Positions 38,851-51,400 of a stretch of 64,000 nt of DNA are shown here, piece by piece (positions within the stretch are counted from its first letter, which is position 1; the number at the start of each line of letters is the position of its first letter). The DNA is from Camarhynchus parvulus. Its lineage: Eukaryota > Chordata > Aves > Passeriformes > Thraupidae. The notes under the pieces are model-generated. The model had not been told where the DNA came from. It did no database searches and saw only the letters and a program-made list of their open reading frames with translations. The position numbers and the translations under genes are program-made. The DNA lies in contig NC_044572.1 of assembly GCF_901933205.1 (NCBI RefSeq), positions 79,419,465 through 79,483,464 on the forward strand. Reading direction: 5' to 3'.

Positions 38851-39799
38851 ATTTGTTCTTAACTGAAACTGACTGACCCATACAGATTCTAAAAATGCAG
38901 AATGGGTGTCCAGTTTCTGTTGGCCAGCCTTTGTGCAGTCTGGCATGATAGAGTATATTCTTTGTGGCTCTTTTCATCTGCCAGGGCCTAGGTGGCCTCT
39001 ACATGCTGAAGCCTCCCCTGTAGCAGCTACAGTCTCCATCTAAGCATGTGTTGCCCACTCCAGTGAGAAGGAATGTTGACAGAGATGCCATTGAAGAACT
39101 GTCCATGAAGAAATGAGCCTTGTAGTCATATCCCTCTGGCCAGGAAAACCCCAGTCCAGTGCCTACCCTGTTACTTGCACTCAGTTCTGAATTTTTCCAC
39201 GTCCCATTAGGCAGTCTTCCTAGGAAGTCCTTTAAGTGTCTCCTCCAGAAAAATATTCCCCTTCAGAGGTTGTAGTCAGCTGTTGTAGTCCTTGCCCCTA
39301 TTAAGAACTTGGCTCAACAGCCAAGATGCTGTGAGAGCAGACTTTCTGCCAGGCATTCTCTTCAAATTAAAACCACTAATCAGACTAATGTTTTTTCTGT
39401 TTTGCACAAGATTTCAAGTCTTGTTTTGGCTAAATAGACCAAAAGCAGATGTTACAGGAGCTGGTGCTGATTTCTCCATCATCCCTCCCACTCTGAAATC
39501 CAGTAAATACAATTTTGGCTTTGACAATAGGAGGTCACAGGCTTGATGCAGACATGATAGTGTCTCAGGACATGTCTGGCCTTGCCTTGGTGAGAGCTAG
39601 GTTTAGCAGCGGCAGCAGCTGTCTGGAGGCCACATGCCTGTGGCTCTCCTGCCTTGGTCTCTTTAGACTTTTGAACCACTAAATAGACTAGCAATATCTT
39701 GAGTGTAACCCCTGTGCTGTAGCATGACCAGCTGCAGCAGCCAGGGACATGGATGGTGGCACCCAGCTGAGATAAAGAAGGGTTGGCACTAGAGCAGAT
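38851..39799. other. Non-coding DNA, nothing recognised
   Basis: Moderately GC-richer than the flanks. A 125-codon minus-strand frame (39479-39856) runs into the neighbouring LTR and has no domain. Confidence 0.5.
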
Positions 39800-40152
39800 T
39801 GTGGGATTCACATTCTCTGAACCTGAGAGAAGCAGAGAAGAGAATGATCTAAACAATTCTTATCTCATTTGCTGTGCGTGTGTTGTGCCAGAGTAGAATG
39901 CAACATGGAGATTGTTTACCCAAAGTGATGGTGTTTTTTTCCTTGGCCTATCAGGCCAAGGGTGTGTGTGTTTGGGATTGGTGACAGAGAGAATTGGGGG
40001 AGGGGGAGGGGTTGGGTGCTGTGCAGACGTTTAGAGTAGTGTAATAAGTAAGAAATAATGTAGTATAATAAAGTAATTAGTAAGCCTTCTGATATGCATG
40101 GAGTCAGATGAATTATTCTCCACCCCGTCGGAGGCCCCCCCTTTCTGGTACA
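39800..40152 (+). mobile_element. Endogenous retrovirus LTR (class II-like), plus strand
   Basis: The proposed element opens with TGTGGGATTCACATTCTC and has an AATAAA polyadenylation signal at 40067-40072 followed by GCCTTCTGA (40084-40092) and CATGGAGTCA (40097-40106). The same blocks in the same order, plus TAAACAATTCTTATCT (39850-39865 here), occur in the LTR at 55290-55673, which fixes both identity and orientation. The 3' edge is placed at ...GGTACA because the distance from the AATAAA then equals that of the relative. No matching target duplication was found (5' flank GCAGAT, 3' flank ACCCAG), so the edge is uncertain; an alternative end is about 40349. There is a 9-bp hairpin at 39941-39961. 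No retroviral gene is visible next to it. Confidence 0.72.
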
Positions 40153-40349
40153 ACCCAGGGCAACCCCCCCCCCCCCCCCCCCCCTCAACTGAAAGGAAAA
40201 CTTGCAGCGTCAATACCCTTACCCAACTGAATCAAACCAACCCCCCCGAAAGTGTGGCATTTCTTATATTAACACAACAAAACTCCCTGCAATATTCTGA
40301 AAGGCAGCATCCAAGATGTATTTAGATGGTAACAAAAAATGCCACTACA
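40153..40349. other. C-rich tail beside the LTR, origin unclear
   Basis: Contains a run of 21 C (40164-40184) and a second C7 run near 40240. It may be an extended LTR 3' part, remnant internal proviral sequence or unrelated DNA. The last bases AAATGCCACTACA resemble the final AAATACCACCACA of the related LTR, which would favour an extended LTR. No primer-binding site starting with TGG follows a CA in the expected place. Confidence 0.45.
40164..40184. repeat. Poly-C run, 21 bases
   Basis: Read directly. Runs of this length are prone to sequencing and assembly length errors. Confidence 0.9.
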
Positions 40350-40808
40350 GATTTTAAACAGTATAGTAGTCTGTGATCTGTAACAAAATATATTTTAAAT
40401 GTACCACAAAATGGCTCCAAAAATTGTAGTTTTTCTCAGAGAGCTAATGTGATCTGCCGTGTATCTCTTCTCCTTGCTTTAGCCTACCAAATAGCCCCAA
40501 ATTTTTGCTGTTAAAGTTTCTCTGAGCATTTACTTAGATGAGCATTTGGAACTAGTTAGTGAAATAGTTTCCTCATAGCTATCATGATACTACCATGACT
40601 AAGACATTGTGTCCTCTTTGTTCGTTCCTTTAACTTCTATGTCCTTTATTGTGTTGAAGCTACATTTCAGTGATGAGTAGCTACAATTTCTTTAAATTAA
40701 AGCAGTTCCAGCAGAAATGTGACGTGTGACACACCATTCCTGTAGTAGTTTGTTTTCTTTCCTCAAAATATGATTTCAAGTGACCTGCACGTAGGTTGGT
40801 TAGGGTGA
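40350..40808. other. Non-coding spacer between two LTRs
   Basis: No repeat or gene is recognised in these roughly 460 bp. Confidence 0.55.
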
Positions 40809-40988
40809 TGTTGTGGTTTGACATTGGCCAAGTGCGAGGCTCACAGAAAAGTTGCTCACTTGCCCTCCCCTGCCACAGCTGGGCAGTGGAGAGAAAAAAA
40901 AATTAACAAAGGATTCATGAGTTGAGTTAAGGATTGGGAGAAAATATTTCAAGGGTAAAACAGGCTCAATTTAAAGGTACAAAGTGAA

Positions 40989-40994
40989 TTTATT
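40989..40994 (-). promoter_or_regulatory. Polyadenylation signal of the ERVL-like LTR
   Basis: AATAAA on the minus strand, about 180 bp from the 3' edge of the LTR in its own orientation. Position is as expected for the R region. Confidence 0.6.
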
Positions 40995-41614
40995 ACCAAG
41001 TAAATCAGAGCAGGATAATGAGAAGTAAAATAAGCCCTTAAAATACCTTTTTTCCCCCAACCCCTCTCTCCTTCCCACCGACAGGGCAGGGAGAGAGGGC
41101 GTGGGGGTTTTGGTCAGTTCATCACCCAAGGTTTTCTTTCACATCTCAGGGAGAGGAGTCCTTCCCTTTTGAGACTGTGGGGTCCCTCCCATGGGAGACA
41201 GTTCTCTGTGAACTTCTCATATGTGGTTCCAATCTCATGAGCAGCAGTGGCAAAACTGCTGCAACATGAGTCCTTCCAAGGGCACACAGTCCTCCCAAAA
41301 CTGCTGTGACTCTGTTTCCACAGAGTGCAGTCCTCCAAGGCCAGGCTGCTCCAGCCTGGAAACAGGGCCCCTCTCTCCACCCAGCCTCCCACTGGACCAC
41401 AGCCTTCTCCAGGCATCCACTGCTCCAGCATGGGCACCTCCCCCACGGGCTGTGGGTGGATCTCTGCATCCCCTGTGGATCCCCATGGGCTGCAGGGGCA
41501 CAGCTGCTTCACCATGGTCTTACCACAGCCTCCAGAGGAACATCAGCACCTCCTGCCCCTCCTTCCTGAATGACCTTGGTATCTCCATGTTGTTTCTCTC
41601 ACATATTCTCACTT

Positions 41615-41634
41615 CCCCCCCCTCCCCCCCCCCC
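41615..41634. repeat. C-rich run inside the ERVL-like LTR
   Basis: Twenty bases, all C except one T. Confidence 0.9.
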
Positions 41635-41877
41635 TCTGGCTAGGAAAAAACTGTGTGTGCTTTTGTTTTTATTTTCTTCCTAAATTTGTTATCACAGAGG
41701 CATTACCATCATCTCTAATTGGCCCAGCCCTGACCAGTAGCATGTCCATCTTCAGAGCCATCAGGGATTGGCTCTGCTGGACATGGTGAAATCCTCTAGC
41801 AGCTTCTCACTGAAGCCACCTCTGTGCCCTCCCCGCTACCAAAAACCAGGCTGAGCAAAACTGAACCAACCAAAACA

Positions 41878-44399
41878 TGTGACATGATGACATGACATGC
41901 TATCTATTCAGGAGGAAACTGTGCTTTATTTTAAGTTAGCATCTTTATTGATTATGAACTCCGTTTACTGTATTAGTAATTATTTTCCAAGAGATACTTT
42001 ACCATTGCTTGGAATTTTTCCTGAATTAATCTGCTGAAAAAAGTTGTTCTAATTGCTTTAACATTTCAATGATCTATGCAATAAATCCACTTTAGCAGTT
42101 CATTCAAATTTATAATTACTACCACTTCAACCAATATTCTCTATTTTGTGCATTTTCAGTGATTTAATCCACAGGTACTGCTAATAGTGTTAACCCTTAC
42201 AGCATGTTTGAACTGTAATCAATATAGATGAAAAATTATTTGTCAGAATATTTTAACTAGGTTCGTCAACTGGGATGCAACATTTTTCCTTGATACATAT
42301 TAAATACTACAAAAATAATCCATAATACTTCCAAATATAATTTTCTTGTCAAAAATTTTATTGACTTCAATGAATTTCATTCCTTTCCAAAGTAGGATGA
42401 GAACTTGGATAAGAGCAGTCTTTCCTACTGTTGCTCATGCATTTGTCTAAGTCCCATATAGTCTGGTGTGATTTCCACCTTAGCAAAATAGATGAGAGAA
42501 TAGTGAGTTTCAGGATTTAGAGGTTTTTTGTGTTTGTTTGCTTGTTTTTTGTTATGTTGGACTGCTCTCTACACTCATGCAAGATTCCTGTCTAAAAATC
42601 AGTTTTAGAATTTAGCTTTATAACCAGATATTATTTATCCTGCAATATCCCACTATTGGGAAGTAAGATACACATTAGCCTTTATAGTGACGTAAAAAGG
42701 GAGTTTTTTGTATGTAAGACTCTCAAAAAAGCAAAGGTAGGTTAGTGTATGCTTCAGTAGCAAGTATTTCAGCTAAGGAATAAGAAATAAGAATAAAAAT
42801 GTAAACCTTAATGTTGGTAGCATGGCCACATAATACAGGGGTATGATAATCAGCAGAGATTTTGAACATAATGTTTTCTGTAAAGTTAGATGATTAATTT
42901 CAGTATGAAATAGATTGTTCTGTTAATAATTATAAACAACTTTACTCTCAGCTTCTGTTCACATAGCACTGAATGTCTGAAATCCTGCCTGCTAGAAGAC
43001 AAGCAAATAAAGAATTGGTCCTTACCAGGAGAGAAATTCGAGAAAGTGCATTATCCTTGCATCCTTCCATTTCCTAGCAACCATGTCTTCAAGCTGCATT
43101 TTGTCCATAAAAAAGCAAGTAAACTAAGCTTCACTCTTGTCCTAGCCTAATTCAGTTCCTTCCTTCCTGCCTTCCTGCCTGCCTGCCTTCCTTTTGACAA
43201 GTTCAACAGATACCATTATGGAGCTCTGTCCTGGTAAGTTTAACTTAGGGAAAAGATTTGTAGCAAATTTATGATAGAGAAAAATAATCATGTATTTTAA
43301 ATATGCTGGATCATATATTTCCCCCTAATTTTTACTTTAACAGCGAAATGCTAGAAGTTTTCAACAGGATTTTCAACCCTATCTTCACTGTACAAAGCAG
43401 CTTAGTTTTTGCTTCTCACTAATTTTTTTTATATATACAGTGGATCATTACTGCAAACACTTCACAGATCAAAAGCTGGATCATCTCCAACACCTTGTAA
43501 TGTGCTGAATTCCTATAAGGATAAAGATCTATTCACTTAAGATAATTTAGTATGGGGAAAAAATACTATTTTTTGCTATTTTTCTCTAAAGAAGTGGAAG
43601 GAACCTAAATAGTAGTATGTTTGTAGGAAATCATTGTAGAAAAAGAGTAAGATATAAGAGTGAGACGTAGAGTAAGATCGAAGAAGTCTAAAAGGCAAGC
43701 TGGCTTGCTGTACACCATTTTTTTAAAAGGTCTTAGTTGCAAAAGGGAGCAGCTATACTTAGAAGCATTTCATCCTGTGCATAATTGGTGGGCAGGCAGG
43801 TGTGCTTTACAAGGAGAATGCCTATAATGAGAATGTGTTGAGCTGTACATGCTGATAGAGTGAGGAGAGAGACCCTAAAAATACAAAGCACTTTGGTCTA
43901 AAAGGTGTTTTAAGTTTTTGGTTTGAATTATTTTAAACACTGGCTTTCACACCCTTTCATTGTTGTAAGGACTAAATATTTCATTTTTAACATCTGAGAC
44001 AAAAATTGGCTAAATATTTTCAAAAGGTTTTATTAACAGATACCATTAAAATTTTGATGCAATTGGATCTTCAAAATGGTGCCTCACAGGCATGGCTGCT
44101 GGATGTATTGCTTAGCACAGGAAGGACTTAGCTTTGTAGTCTTGCTTTCAAATCCAAAATAAAACTAGTGAATTAGATAGTGAATTATTGCTTAACAGTC
44201 ATAAATTTAAGGGAAGAAAGTAATATTTTTTTTTAAGTCAGAATCTGCTATGGGCAAGGTTTCCTAAGCTTTAAGAAAAAATGTTACTGCTTGATATATA
44301 TGCATGCATCAACCTCTGTTCATGCTGCATTCACTCTGAATGTGTACACTTGAGACCTCGACTTTTGTTTACTGCTGCTTGCTGAAGTATTACATGATG
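41878..44399. other. AT-rich non-coding DNA
   Basis: No gene or transposon is recognised. One tetranucleotide repeat is listed separately. Confidence 0.55.
43157..43194. repeat. (CTTC/CTGC)n compound microsatellite
   Basis: About nine tetranucleotide units alternate between CCTT and CCTG. Confidence 0.9.
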
Positions 44400-44758
44400 G
44401 AGGATGGAGCTCAGAGGGAATCTCATCCATGTATGTAAATACCTGAAGGGAGGATGCAACAAAGAGGGAGCTGGGCTCTTTTCATTGATGGCCAGTGACA
44501 GGATCAGAGACCATGGGCACAAACTGAAACATTGAGGTTCCCTGTTAACATCAGGAAACACTTTTTCACTATGAGGGTGGCTAAGCACTGGCACAGAGTG
44601 CCCAGAGAGGCTGCAGAGTCTCCCTCTTTGGAGGTATTCAAAAGCCACCTGGACACAGTCCTGAACAAGCTGATTTATTTATGTGTCCCAGCTTGAGCAG
44701 GCAGGTTAGAGCAGATGAGCTCCAGAGGCCCCTGCCAATCTCAAGCATTCTGCCATCC
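44400..44758 (+). mobile_element. CR1: CR1 LINE 3' fragment, 5'-truncated
   Basis: Plus-strand matches to avian CR1 in order: AATACCTGAAGGGAGGATGC, GGGCTCTTTTCATTGATGGC, CCATGGGCACAAACTGAAAC, TTTTTCACTATGAGGGTGGC, TGCCCAGAGAGGCTGCAGAG, TTTGGAGGTATTCAAAAGCC, GAGCTCCAGAGGCCCCTGCC and the degenerated end CAAGCATTCTGCCATCC. It holds the last codons of the second reading frame and the 3' untranslated region. No terminal ATTCTGTG repeats remain. It encodes nothing. Confidence 0.92.
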
Positions 44759-45289
44759 AGTGGAGATGCTTGCTGTACATGGTTAGAGCCGCTGGATCCA
44801 GGCAGCTTAACTTCTTGTGCTGGAATAATATTTACTCCTTTTTTTACAATCAACACAATTTAGGTAGCTGGCATTGTAGGTACATGAGGAAAAGCCTAAA
44901 GCTACTGTGAACTAACAAACAGTCATGATCTGTCATGAAATCCCAACAGGAGAAAAGGGATGACTGATGAAATTATTTGAAGCCAGCCCTTTCATTGGCC
45001 CACCTGTTCTGGTAGTATCCCGTCACTGGAGGGAGAGAGTAATTTTCTTGTTACAAAGGGAATTACTACGAGACCTCAAAAGGTGTGCTGCAAGATAGCA
45101 TGCTGTCTCAAGACAGCTATTTTAGTCACTTGACAGAGTGGTGTAATCAAAAGATTATGCCGTAACAGCAAGACTGTTGATGCATGTGCACTGCCACCAC
45201 TTACTTTGTGCTCTTGATAAATGATTGAGGCAGACAGCCTATGGGGTCAGTGTGCACAGTACAGCAGGATGCCCAGATCTAGTAATGGG
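44759..45289. other. Spacer, nothing recognised
   Basis: About 530 bp between the CR1 and a MIR-like fragment; no signal seen. Confidence 0.55.
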
Positions 45290-45455
45290 GATTGAGGACA
45301 GAACTTTTGAGCTTTCCTACCTGCTGTTACAGGCTTCTTTTGGCAGGTGTGGTTCTTGCTTCTCTTCTCCCAGTTGTAAAATGTGGTATTTTCTTCCCAC
45401 TGTGTTGTGAGGATTAATTAGTTGGCATTTACAGAGAGTTTCAAAGAGGAGTTAA
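45290..45455 (+). mobile_element. MIR-like SINE fragment
   Basis: CCCAGTTGTAAAATGTGG followed by CTGTGTTGTGAGGATTAATT and then GGCATTTACAGAG fits the 3' half of MIR (cagtttcctcatctgtaaaatggg ... ttgttgtgaggattaaatga...). The 5' half is poorly conserved, so the left edge is a guess. MIR-like elements occur across amniotes but are scarce in birds. Confidence 0.55.
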
Positions 45456-48400
45456 TAGGACAATGTGAAATCTAAGACACAAGAGAGTACAATCTATTTG
45501 GTTTTTATCTGAGCAATCTCATTTATGTCAGAGAGCCAAGTTCCTTTTCTAATCTAGGAAGCAAAATCCTGGGAGGTGAAAAACCTCTGCAGCTTGCAAT
45601 TGAAAATTTGATTTAAAATCTTTCTGACCATATTTTCTGAACTGTGGCATGATGAATTAAATCAAAGTAAAGAAGCTGAAAATGTAACTTTATTTTCAGT
45701 TCTGAGCACTCAGCATCTCTCAGTAAAGTTAAGAGGAAATGTGCAAAGTTTTTGGGTTTTTTCTCTTTTTTTTAATGAGGTCACTTAAACAGCTGCTTCA
45801 AGTATGGAATTACAAAGCTAACTTTGGTAATCTTGTCTTCTCAGAATACTAAAAAATTTAAGAAGGGTTTTCATTAGATAGGGAAATCATAATGTGCCTT
45901 CTCTGAAGAGTTCATCCATAAATAAATTCTCGTAAGCAGGGCTTAATATCAAATGGATAGAGTCTGCAGCTACAGCAGGTGTTTGAAAGTCAAAGAGTGT
46001 CACTAATAGGCATAATTTAAAGTTCATTAACATCAGTAGAAGAAAAAAAATATTATATTTTTTGTTAATTTCTTTATTTTAGCTAGAGCTTTACAAGGGC
46101 ACGTATGCATTGGTAATTTTAAAATTATATCTTCAACAGCAGTGATAAAGTGCTTTTTAGTCATTACAATATTGTTTTGAAAATTCAGGTTTAAAAACCA
46201 AGTATAGATGAAAAGAGGACTTCATTAAAACAATTAAATAGGCCTTACTGCAAGGCTTGGCTATGGTATCTCTGCAGGGCTTGTGCAAATAACAAGAATC
46301 CCAGGGGTGGGCTCTTAACACCACAAGAGACATTTTGTCTTCAAAGCCCATCAGCAGAAACCCTTGGATGCAGAAGCTGCCTGTTCAATGCCCAGGTCTC
46401 ATGTGACTAAGGAAGTAGCACACTCTGGGGGTGTGTATCCTGTTGGGACTGCACAGAAAGTGCAGCCTTATGTGCCACTCTCCCAGCCCTTGGGGAGGAA
46501 GTGGGGAGAGAAGAAGCCTGTCCTTCTGACTGCCAGTCCCCCCCCATTAATCTCCAGACTGTTTTGTTGCAGCTGTGCTGAAATGTATTCCATACACCAG
46601 CTGTCAGCCTAATGTGACTTGAAATGGGCTGCTGTAATAAACCATTATCAGAGCACTTGAGGAGAATGTGAGCCTTGACCTTATCTGGATAATTATCTAA
46701 TAGAGTGCACAGAGTGATCCCTTTAATTGCTGTTGTCATCCTTTGCAGCCATGGCAGAATGTGCTGGCTTGGACAGTTGCTGACTCCTAGGGTGTCTTTA
46801 CACTTTTTCTATCAACATCCCCCTTGCAGTTCTGTAGACTTTGCACACAACGAGATGAGAATCACACTGAACTGATAAATGAATTTTATTGGGATCATTT
46901 AAAAAATTCTGTTATTTAAATTGCTTGCTAAATTGACTCCAGCTAGTTCTTGACAATTACTAATGTTGTAGACTGTGTTATGTAAGAAATCCCTGAACAC
47001 TATAACAAGCTTAGGTTATGGTCAGCAGACTGACAAAATGCAGGTCTGCCTGGCCAAGACAAGTTTTTCACCCCTTCCTGACGCACTGGCAAGAAGGCAA
47101 GATGCTCAGCTCTTCTAGAACCAAATTTACACATTTTGCTTACTCCACAAAAACAATTCTTTTTGGCAAAGGATGGTTGAGTAAGATTCAGCAGTGCATC
47201 TTTAACAGTTTGTTTCCTCTGGTGGTGAATGGGGGCAAAGCAGAGGACCAAAACAAGTTCTATTTGTGTTACTTTATTTAGGAGCTTTCAAAAACTTTGT
47301 CTTTTGATGTGCAAAGAAGGCAATTTGTGAGAATCTATATGTGTAGGTGGGAGGGTAGTTTTTAAGCAATTATTGTCTTCTGTCTCTCATCTGCTTTCCC
47401 TTGCAAGTTCATCTAGTGGTATAAATGGTATCATCCCTTTTTAAGCAGCGAAATACACTATCAGTTTCCATTACAGGCCCATTTTTTGGACCCTGAAAAA
47501 AAATTCTGCCAATGTACATGTGTTAGTCATATAAATACACTTAACTGTGACTTGGGTAGGATGTAACTGAAATTCAATCCCAAATCCAGTTTATCATCTT
47601 TGAAAGAAGTCTCTCATAATCTGTATTGCTGTCATATTTCCAGTCCATATTGTATCCTGATAGGTCAGATTCTGGAAAGCAAGATCCCTTTTGAAAAATA
47701 CATTGGACAATTTTTTTCTGAATAGTTATGGTATTGGAATGCTATTTCATTTTTTACCTTACCAAGAAGTCCTGCTCTAGTCTATACTCTTGGACTTTTG
47801 GCTTTGCGTCTCTCTCAGAATCAGATGGCCAAAAGAAAACAGATAAGTGTTCTCATTAAATTAAAAGTGTTCTCATTAATGTTTATGCTTTATTTTTTCA
47901 TAGTTTAGGCATTTTTTCCTTTATGTTATGAAAAACTCTGATCATCCCTTTATGTTGGCAAGTTTATGTCATTACTTTTGCTTGATTTCTGTGTTTCCCT
48001 AATTAATACTATATTAATACACTATAACATTATCAAAATTTCACTTACAACCAATGAGAGGTTTCAGATGTGAATAACAACTCATATTTCAGACTCTGAG
48101 AAGACTGGAAATTGAATGCACTGAAAAATCTTTCTAATGTCTGTAGATAACAAAGGCCTTTGACTTTTTTTTTTTTTTGCATGCATATATAAGTGAAAAT
48201 ACAATGCAAAGATTGTTGTTATTTGACAAAACAAAGATTTAAAATGCAGCAAACAAACCTATTGTTCCAGTGCTGTGAAAATAAAGTAACTGTGTGAGTG
48301 AGTAGTGATGTAGGTCAATTCAGCTGCTCCCCATAGTCATTGTGACAGTTATTGGAATAGCTGGAGGCGGAGTGGTTACTGATACACTATCCTGTATTTA

Positions 48401-51400
48401 GAGGTTTAGATGCTATGGCATCAACAGCAAGACCAATGGGAGCACTTAAAAGGATATTCGTGATACAGGGGTTGAATTTCATCCTGAGAGGAGGTAACGA
48501 TTCTCATGGATTGTGGTGGTGAGACACAATTGACAGGGCAATCGGTACCAGATGCTTACTGGGTTTTTTTCTCTTGTTAATGCTTTTATGACACTGGATT
48601 TCTTTATTTCCAGTTCTCCACATCTCCCTGCCTAATGGTGTACATAAGGAGAAAAAGATTAAAAGGGATTAGCTATCAGATATTACTGTAACAGAAATCA
48701 TTTAGCTCCACATAAATCATAATCCCTGACTTCCTAGTTACATTGACTAAGCAATGAAGGCTAAACATAATCATTCTAGGTACTGGGCAAACAGAAAATT
48801 GTAGAGTTTCCATCTTATCCTGACCAGTTTAGTGGACACACACTGCATATGTAGCATGAGGGGTACACCAAACAAGAATGATAGAAGAAATATTGTGGAA
48901 ATTCTGTGATGATGTTTTATTTGAGTGGGAAAGGCAGTGGAATGGAGGCAAACACTGAGAGGGAGAGAGATAATGGTAGTCAGGAAAAAGCGTAGGGTGA
49001 TAAAAGTGGTACAGTGAAGGAACAGGGGTTCAGGGAAGGTTTGATTTTGCTAATATTGTGTGTACCATTTTTTAATACAGCACTAACACAAGAACAAATT
49101 CATTTGAGAAGTAGACTATACAATTTCAGGAGTGTTAAGTAATATATGCCATTACCAACAGAATTGGCATATTCTGAGAACTACTTCTTGTGTGGAAATA
49201 AATATTGTAACTTCGAAACATGTATTATATAGACTCCTAAAATGAGTGCAGAACTTGTCACTTCACATTGACTCTGATGCCTGGGCAGACAAATGTCTCA
49301 TCGCTGCAGATCTGTATCTCCTTGATAAGTAGTCCAGTAGGATTAGAAGGTTGTTTGGAATATTGCAAATAAAGGGCACATAGCAAGACCTTTCAGCTGA
49401 TGTTCGCAGCTAAAGGTGAGAAAAGGGTAGGCTTCATGATGACTGATGAAGTTCAGAGTTGCACTATGCCTGCAACTTAATAGCAGTTATCAGTAGTCAA
49501 GAGAGATTGTGAATAGTCTGTTCTATTAATATTACTTTGTAATGCTGTGTTCTTGACTGTAACACTTTCTTTACAGCTGTTTGTCTGAGATTTGCCTTCA
49601 TTTTTGCACAAGTGAGGAAAACCATTTCCATGTTACAAGTATGGGTTACCACTTAACTGAGATCTGTACTTCATGATCATGGCTCTCACCCCAGCACAGG
49701 CAGACATCCTGATAAAAACTTGTAATTTTAGGACAAGGTGTGAGACCAATTCCATGCTGCACACAGAGCACTGTACTCCAAAAGTAAAACCAAGTGAGTT
49801 ATCTTAGCTTTCAGATATTAGTTATGCTGCCTTAATCTTGCAGCTCTTTGGATCTTCATGAGCCTTCTTTTGCAGGATAAAAGCAAGATTTAATTTGACA
49901 TTGACTTGACTTTCAGATAATTCAGTTTTTAGCAGCAAGTAGGTAAGATTTTTAAATGCACTTGAATAAAATTGGTACTATGTGCTGATTCTCATTAAAG
50001 GATTAAACTGTAATCATTTTATTAAGTTATTCTTTATAAAGCTATTTTTATCAAGTTATTTTTAATAGACAGAAGAAAAAAATTAGAGGAACTCAAAATA
50101 GAGGGAAATGCCATTATTCAGAAGCTTCCAACCAGGAAATTATTTGTCTATGTTGAATATAAAAAAACCCAAGTACTCTATATTATACAGAGATCATGCT
50201 GGGCAAACTTTATTCAATTTCTTTTTCTTCCTGGGCCCTCTAATAAAAAATTCACCTAGAACATACTTCAATTTCTTGGGTCATTATTCCCCATATGAGG
50301 ACTTGGAGTGTGAAGAATGAAGGAGTTATACTTTCTTCCTCCTCTTTTTCTTTACCGCTTCATCTGAGGAAACTGACAGAATTCACAGTGTTGATTTGGG
50401 TTTATTCCATAAGAGGGTGAAAATCTACCTATGTGCAACAGAGCAGTGAAGGGGCAGTTGAAGAATAAACCAGCAAAGCCTTGTGATTTGAAGATAACTG
50501 TTCCCTTGAAAAAGGCCATGGTTTTTCATATGTATCCTTGGCAAAGGTAGCCAGATATTTCATAGTGGTTTTCTCTTTGTAGTATGGAGTTGCATAAGCT
50601 GCTTTTATCTTACCTTTTGCCCTGCTGTGATAAAAATCACCTCCTTTCCAGCTCTCATTTAGTCTAGTCCAAGTGGTCCTTGTACTGTCCTGGGAGGATG
50701 AAAAAGAAATAGCTTTCTCTCTGAAAGAGCAGGATGACCTGACTAGCCTCAGATGGCTAAGGATAAGTGAAAGGAATAGTTCAGGAAGGAGAATAGCAGG
50801 GACAAGGGTGAAGCTAGAAAACTCTCTGAGTCTTGTCATGAGGTGAAAGGAAGCCATGCTGGAGCTCAAAAAACAAATGGTGATATTGGGAAAAGCCTCG
50901 GAAAGAAACTGGTTTACCAGGTCAGGGAAATATCTTCAAATCCTTAAATGTAGAACCGGAATGATTTTGTGCTTATTTATATTCTGCTAAAGAAAACCTG
51001 AATTGTTATATTCTAATAATAGTAGATGGCAGCACCAGTCAAATGTTCTATTTGGAGAGCAGCGATCACCTCATGGAAAACATAGTATATGTACAGGCAT
51101 TAAAAAGTGGCCCCAGTGAGTGAGATAATTGTGAGCTAGTTTAAATGTGATACAAAATAATAAAACCTGTAATAAATTATAACTATTTCTTGCTATATAG
51201 TTATTTCCCATTTGAAGCATATGGTATATGCCTTTTTTCACTTCAGTCACAGGGCTTCTTTTGTATTCAAGCTTCATATACTGTTAATAGGTCATAAATC
51301 CATCGAATTAAAAGATATTGTGTACAACTATTTGTTTTAATTACAAAGTATCATGTGTTCTGTTTAACTGTGAGTTTAATGAATGGCTATTTAATTAAGG

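Larger units (their letters stand above)
40809..41877 (-). mobile_element. ERVL-like solo LTR, 1.07 kb, minus strand
   Basis: The block begins TGTTGTGGTTTGACATTGG and ends CAACCAAAACA, giving TG...CA ends. Internal order fits a long LTR family widespread in birds that I know as ERVL-type: CAGCTGGGCAGTGGAGAG, TTTATTACCAAGTAAATCAG, GGATAATGAGAAGTAAAA, a GC-rich middle with repeated CTCCAGC-GGG units, TTTCTCTCACATATTCTCAC, and CTTCTCACTGAAGCCACC near the end. Orientation is minus because TTTATT at 40989-40994 is the complement of AATAAA. Flanks GGTGA (40804-40808) and TGTGA (41878-41882) match at four of five bases, as expected of a 5-bp duplication with one mutation. No internal genes remain. 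Frames of 133-140 codons inside are by-products of GC-rich LTR sequence. Confidence 0.85.

Noticed and set aside
41114..41643. Overlapping frames of 82-140 codons on both strands, Pro/Ser/Cys-rich
   Set aside because: They lie wholly within the ERVL-like LTR, where GC-rich sequence suppresses stops in several frames at once.
50429..50869. 146-codon minus-strand frame
   Set aside because: No domain, no splice or promoter context, and composition is consistent with chance.
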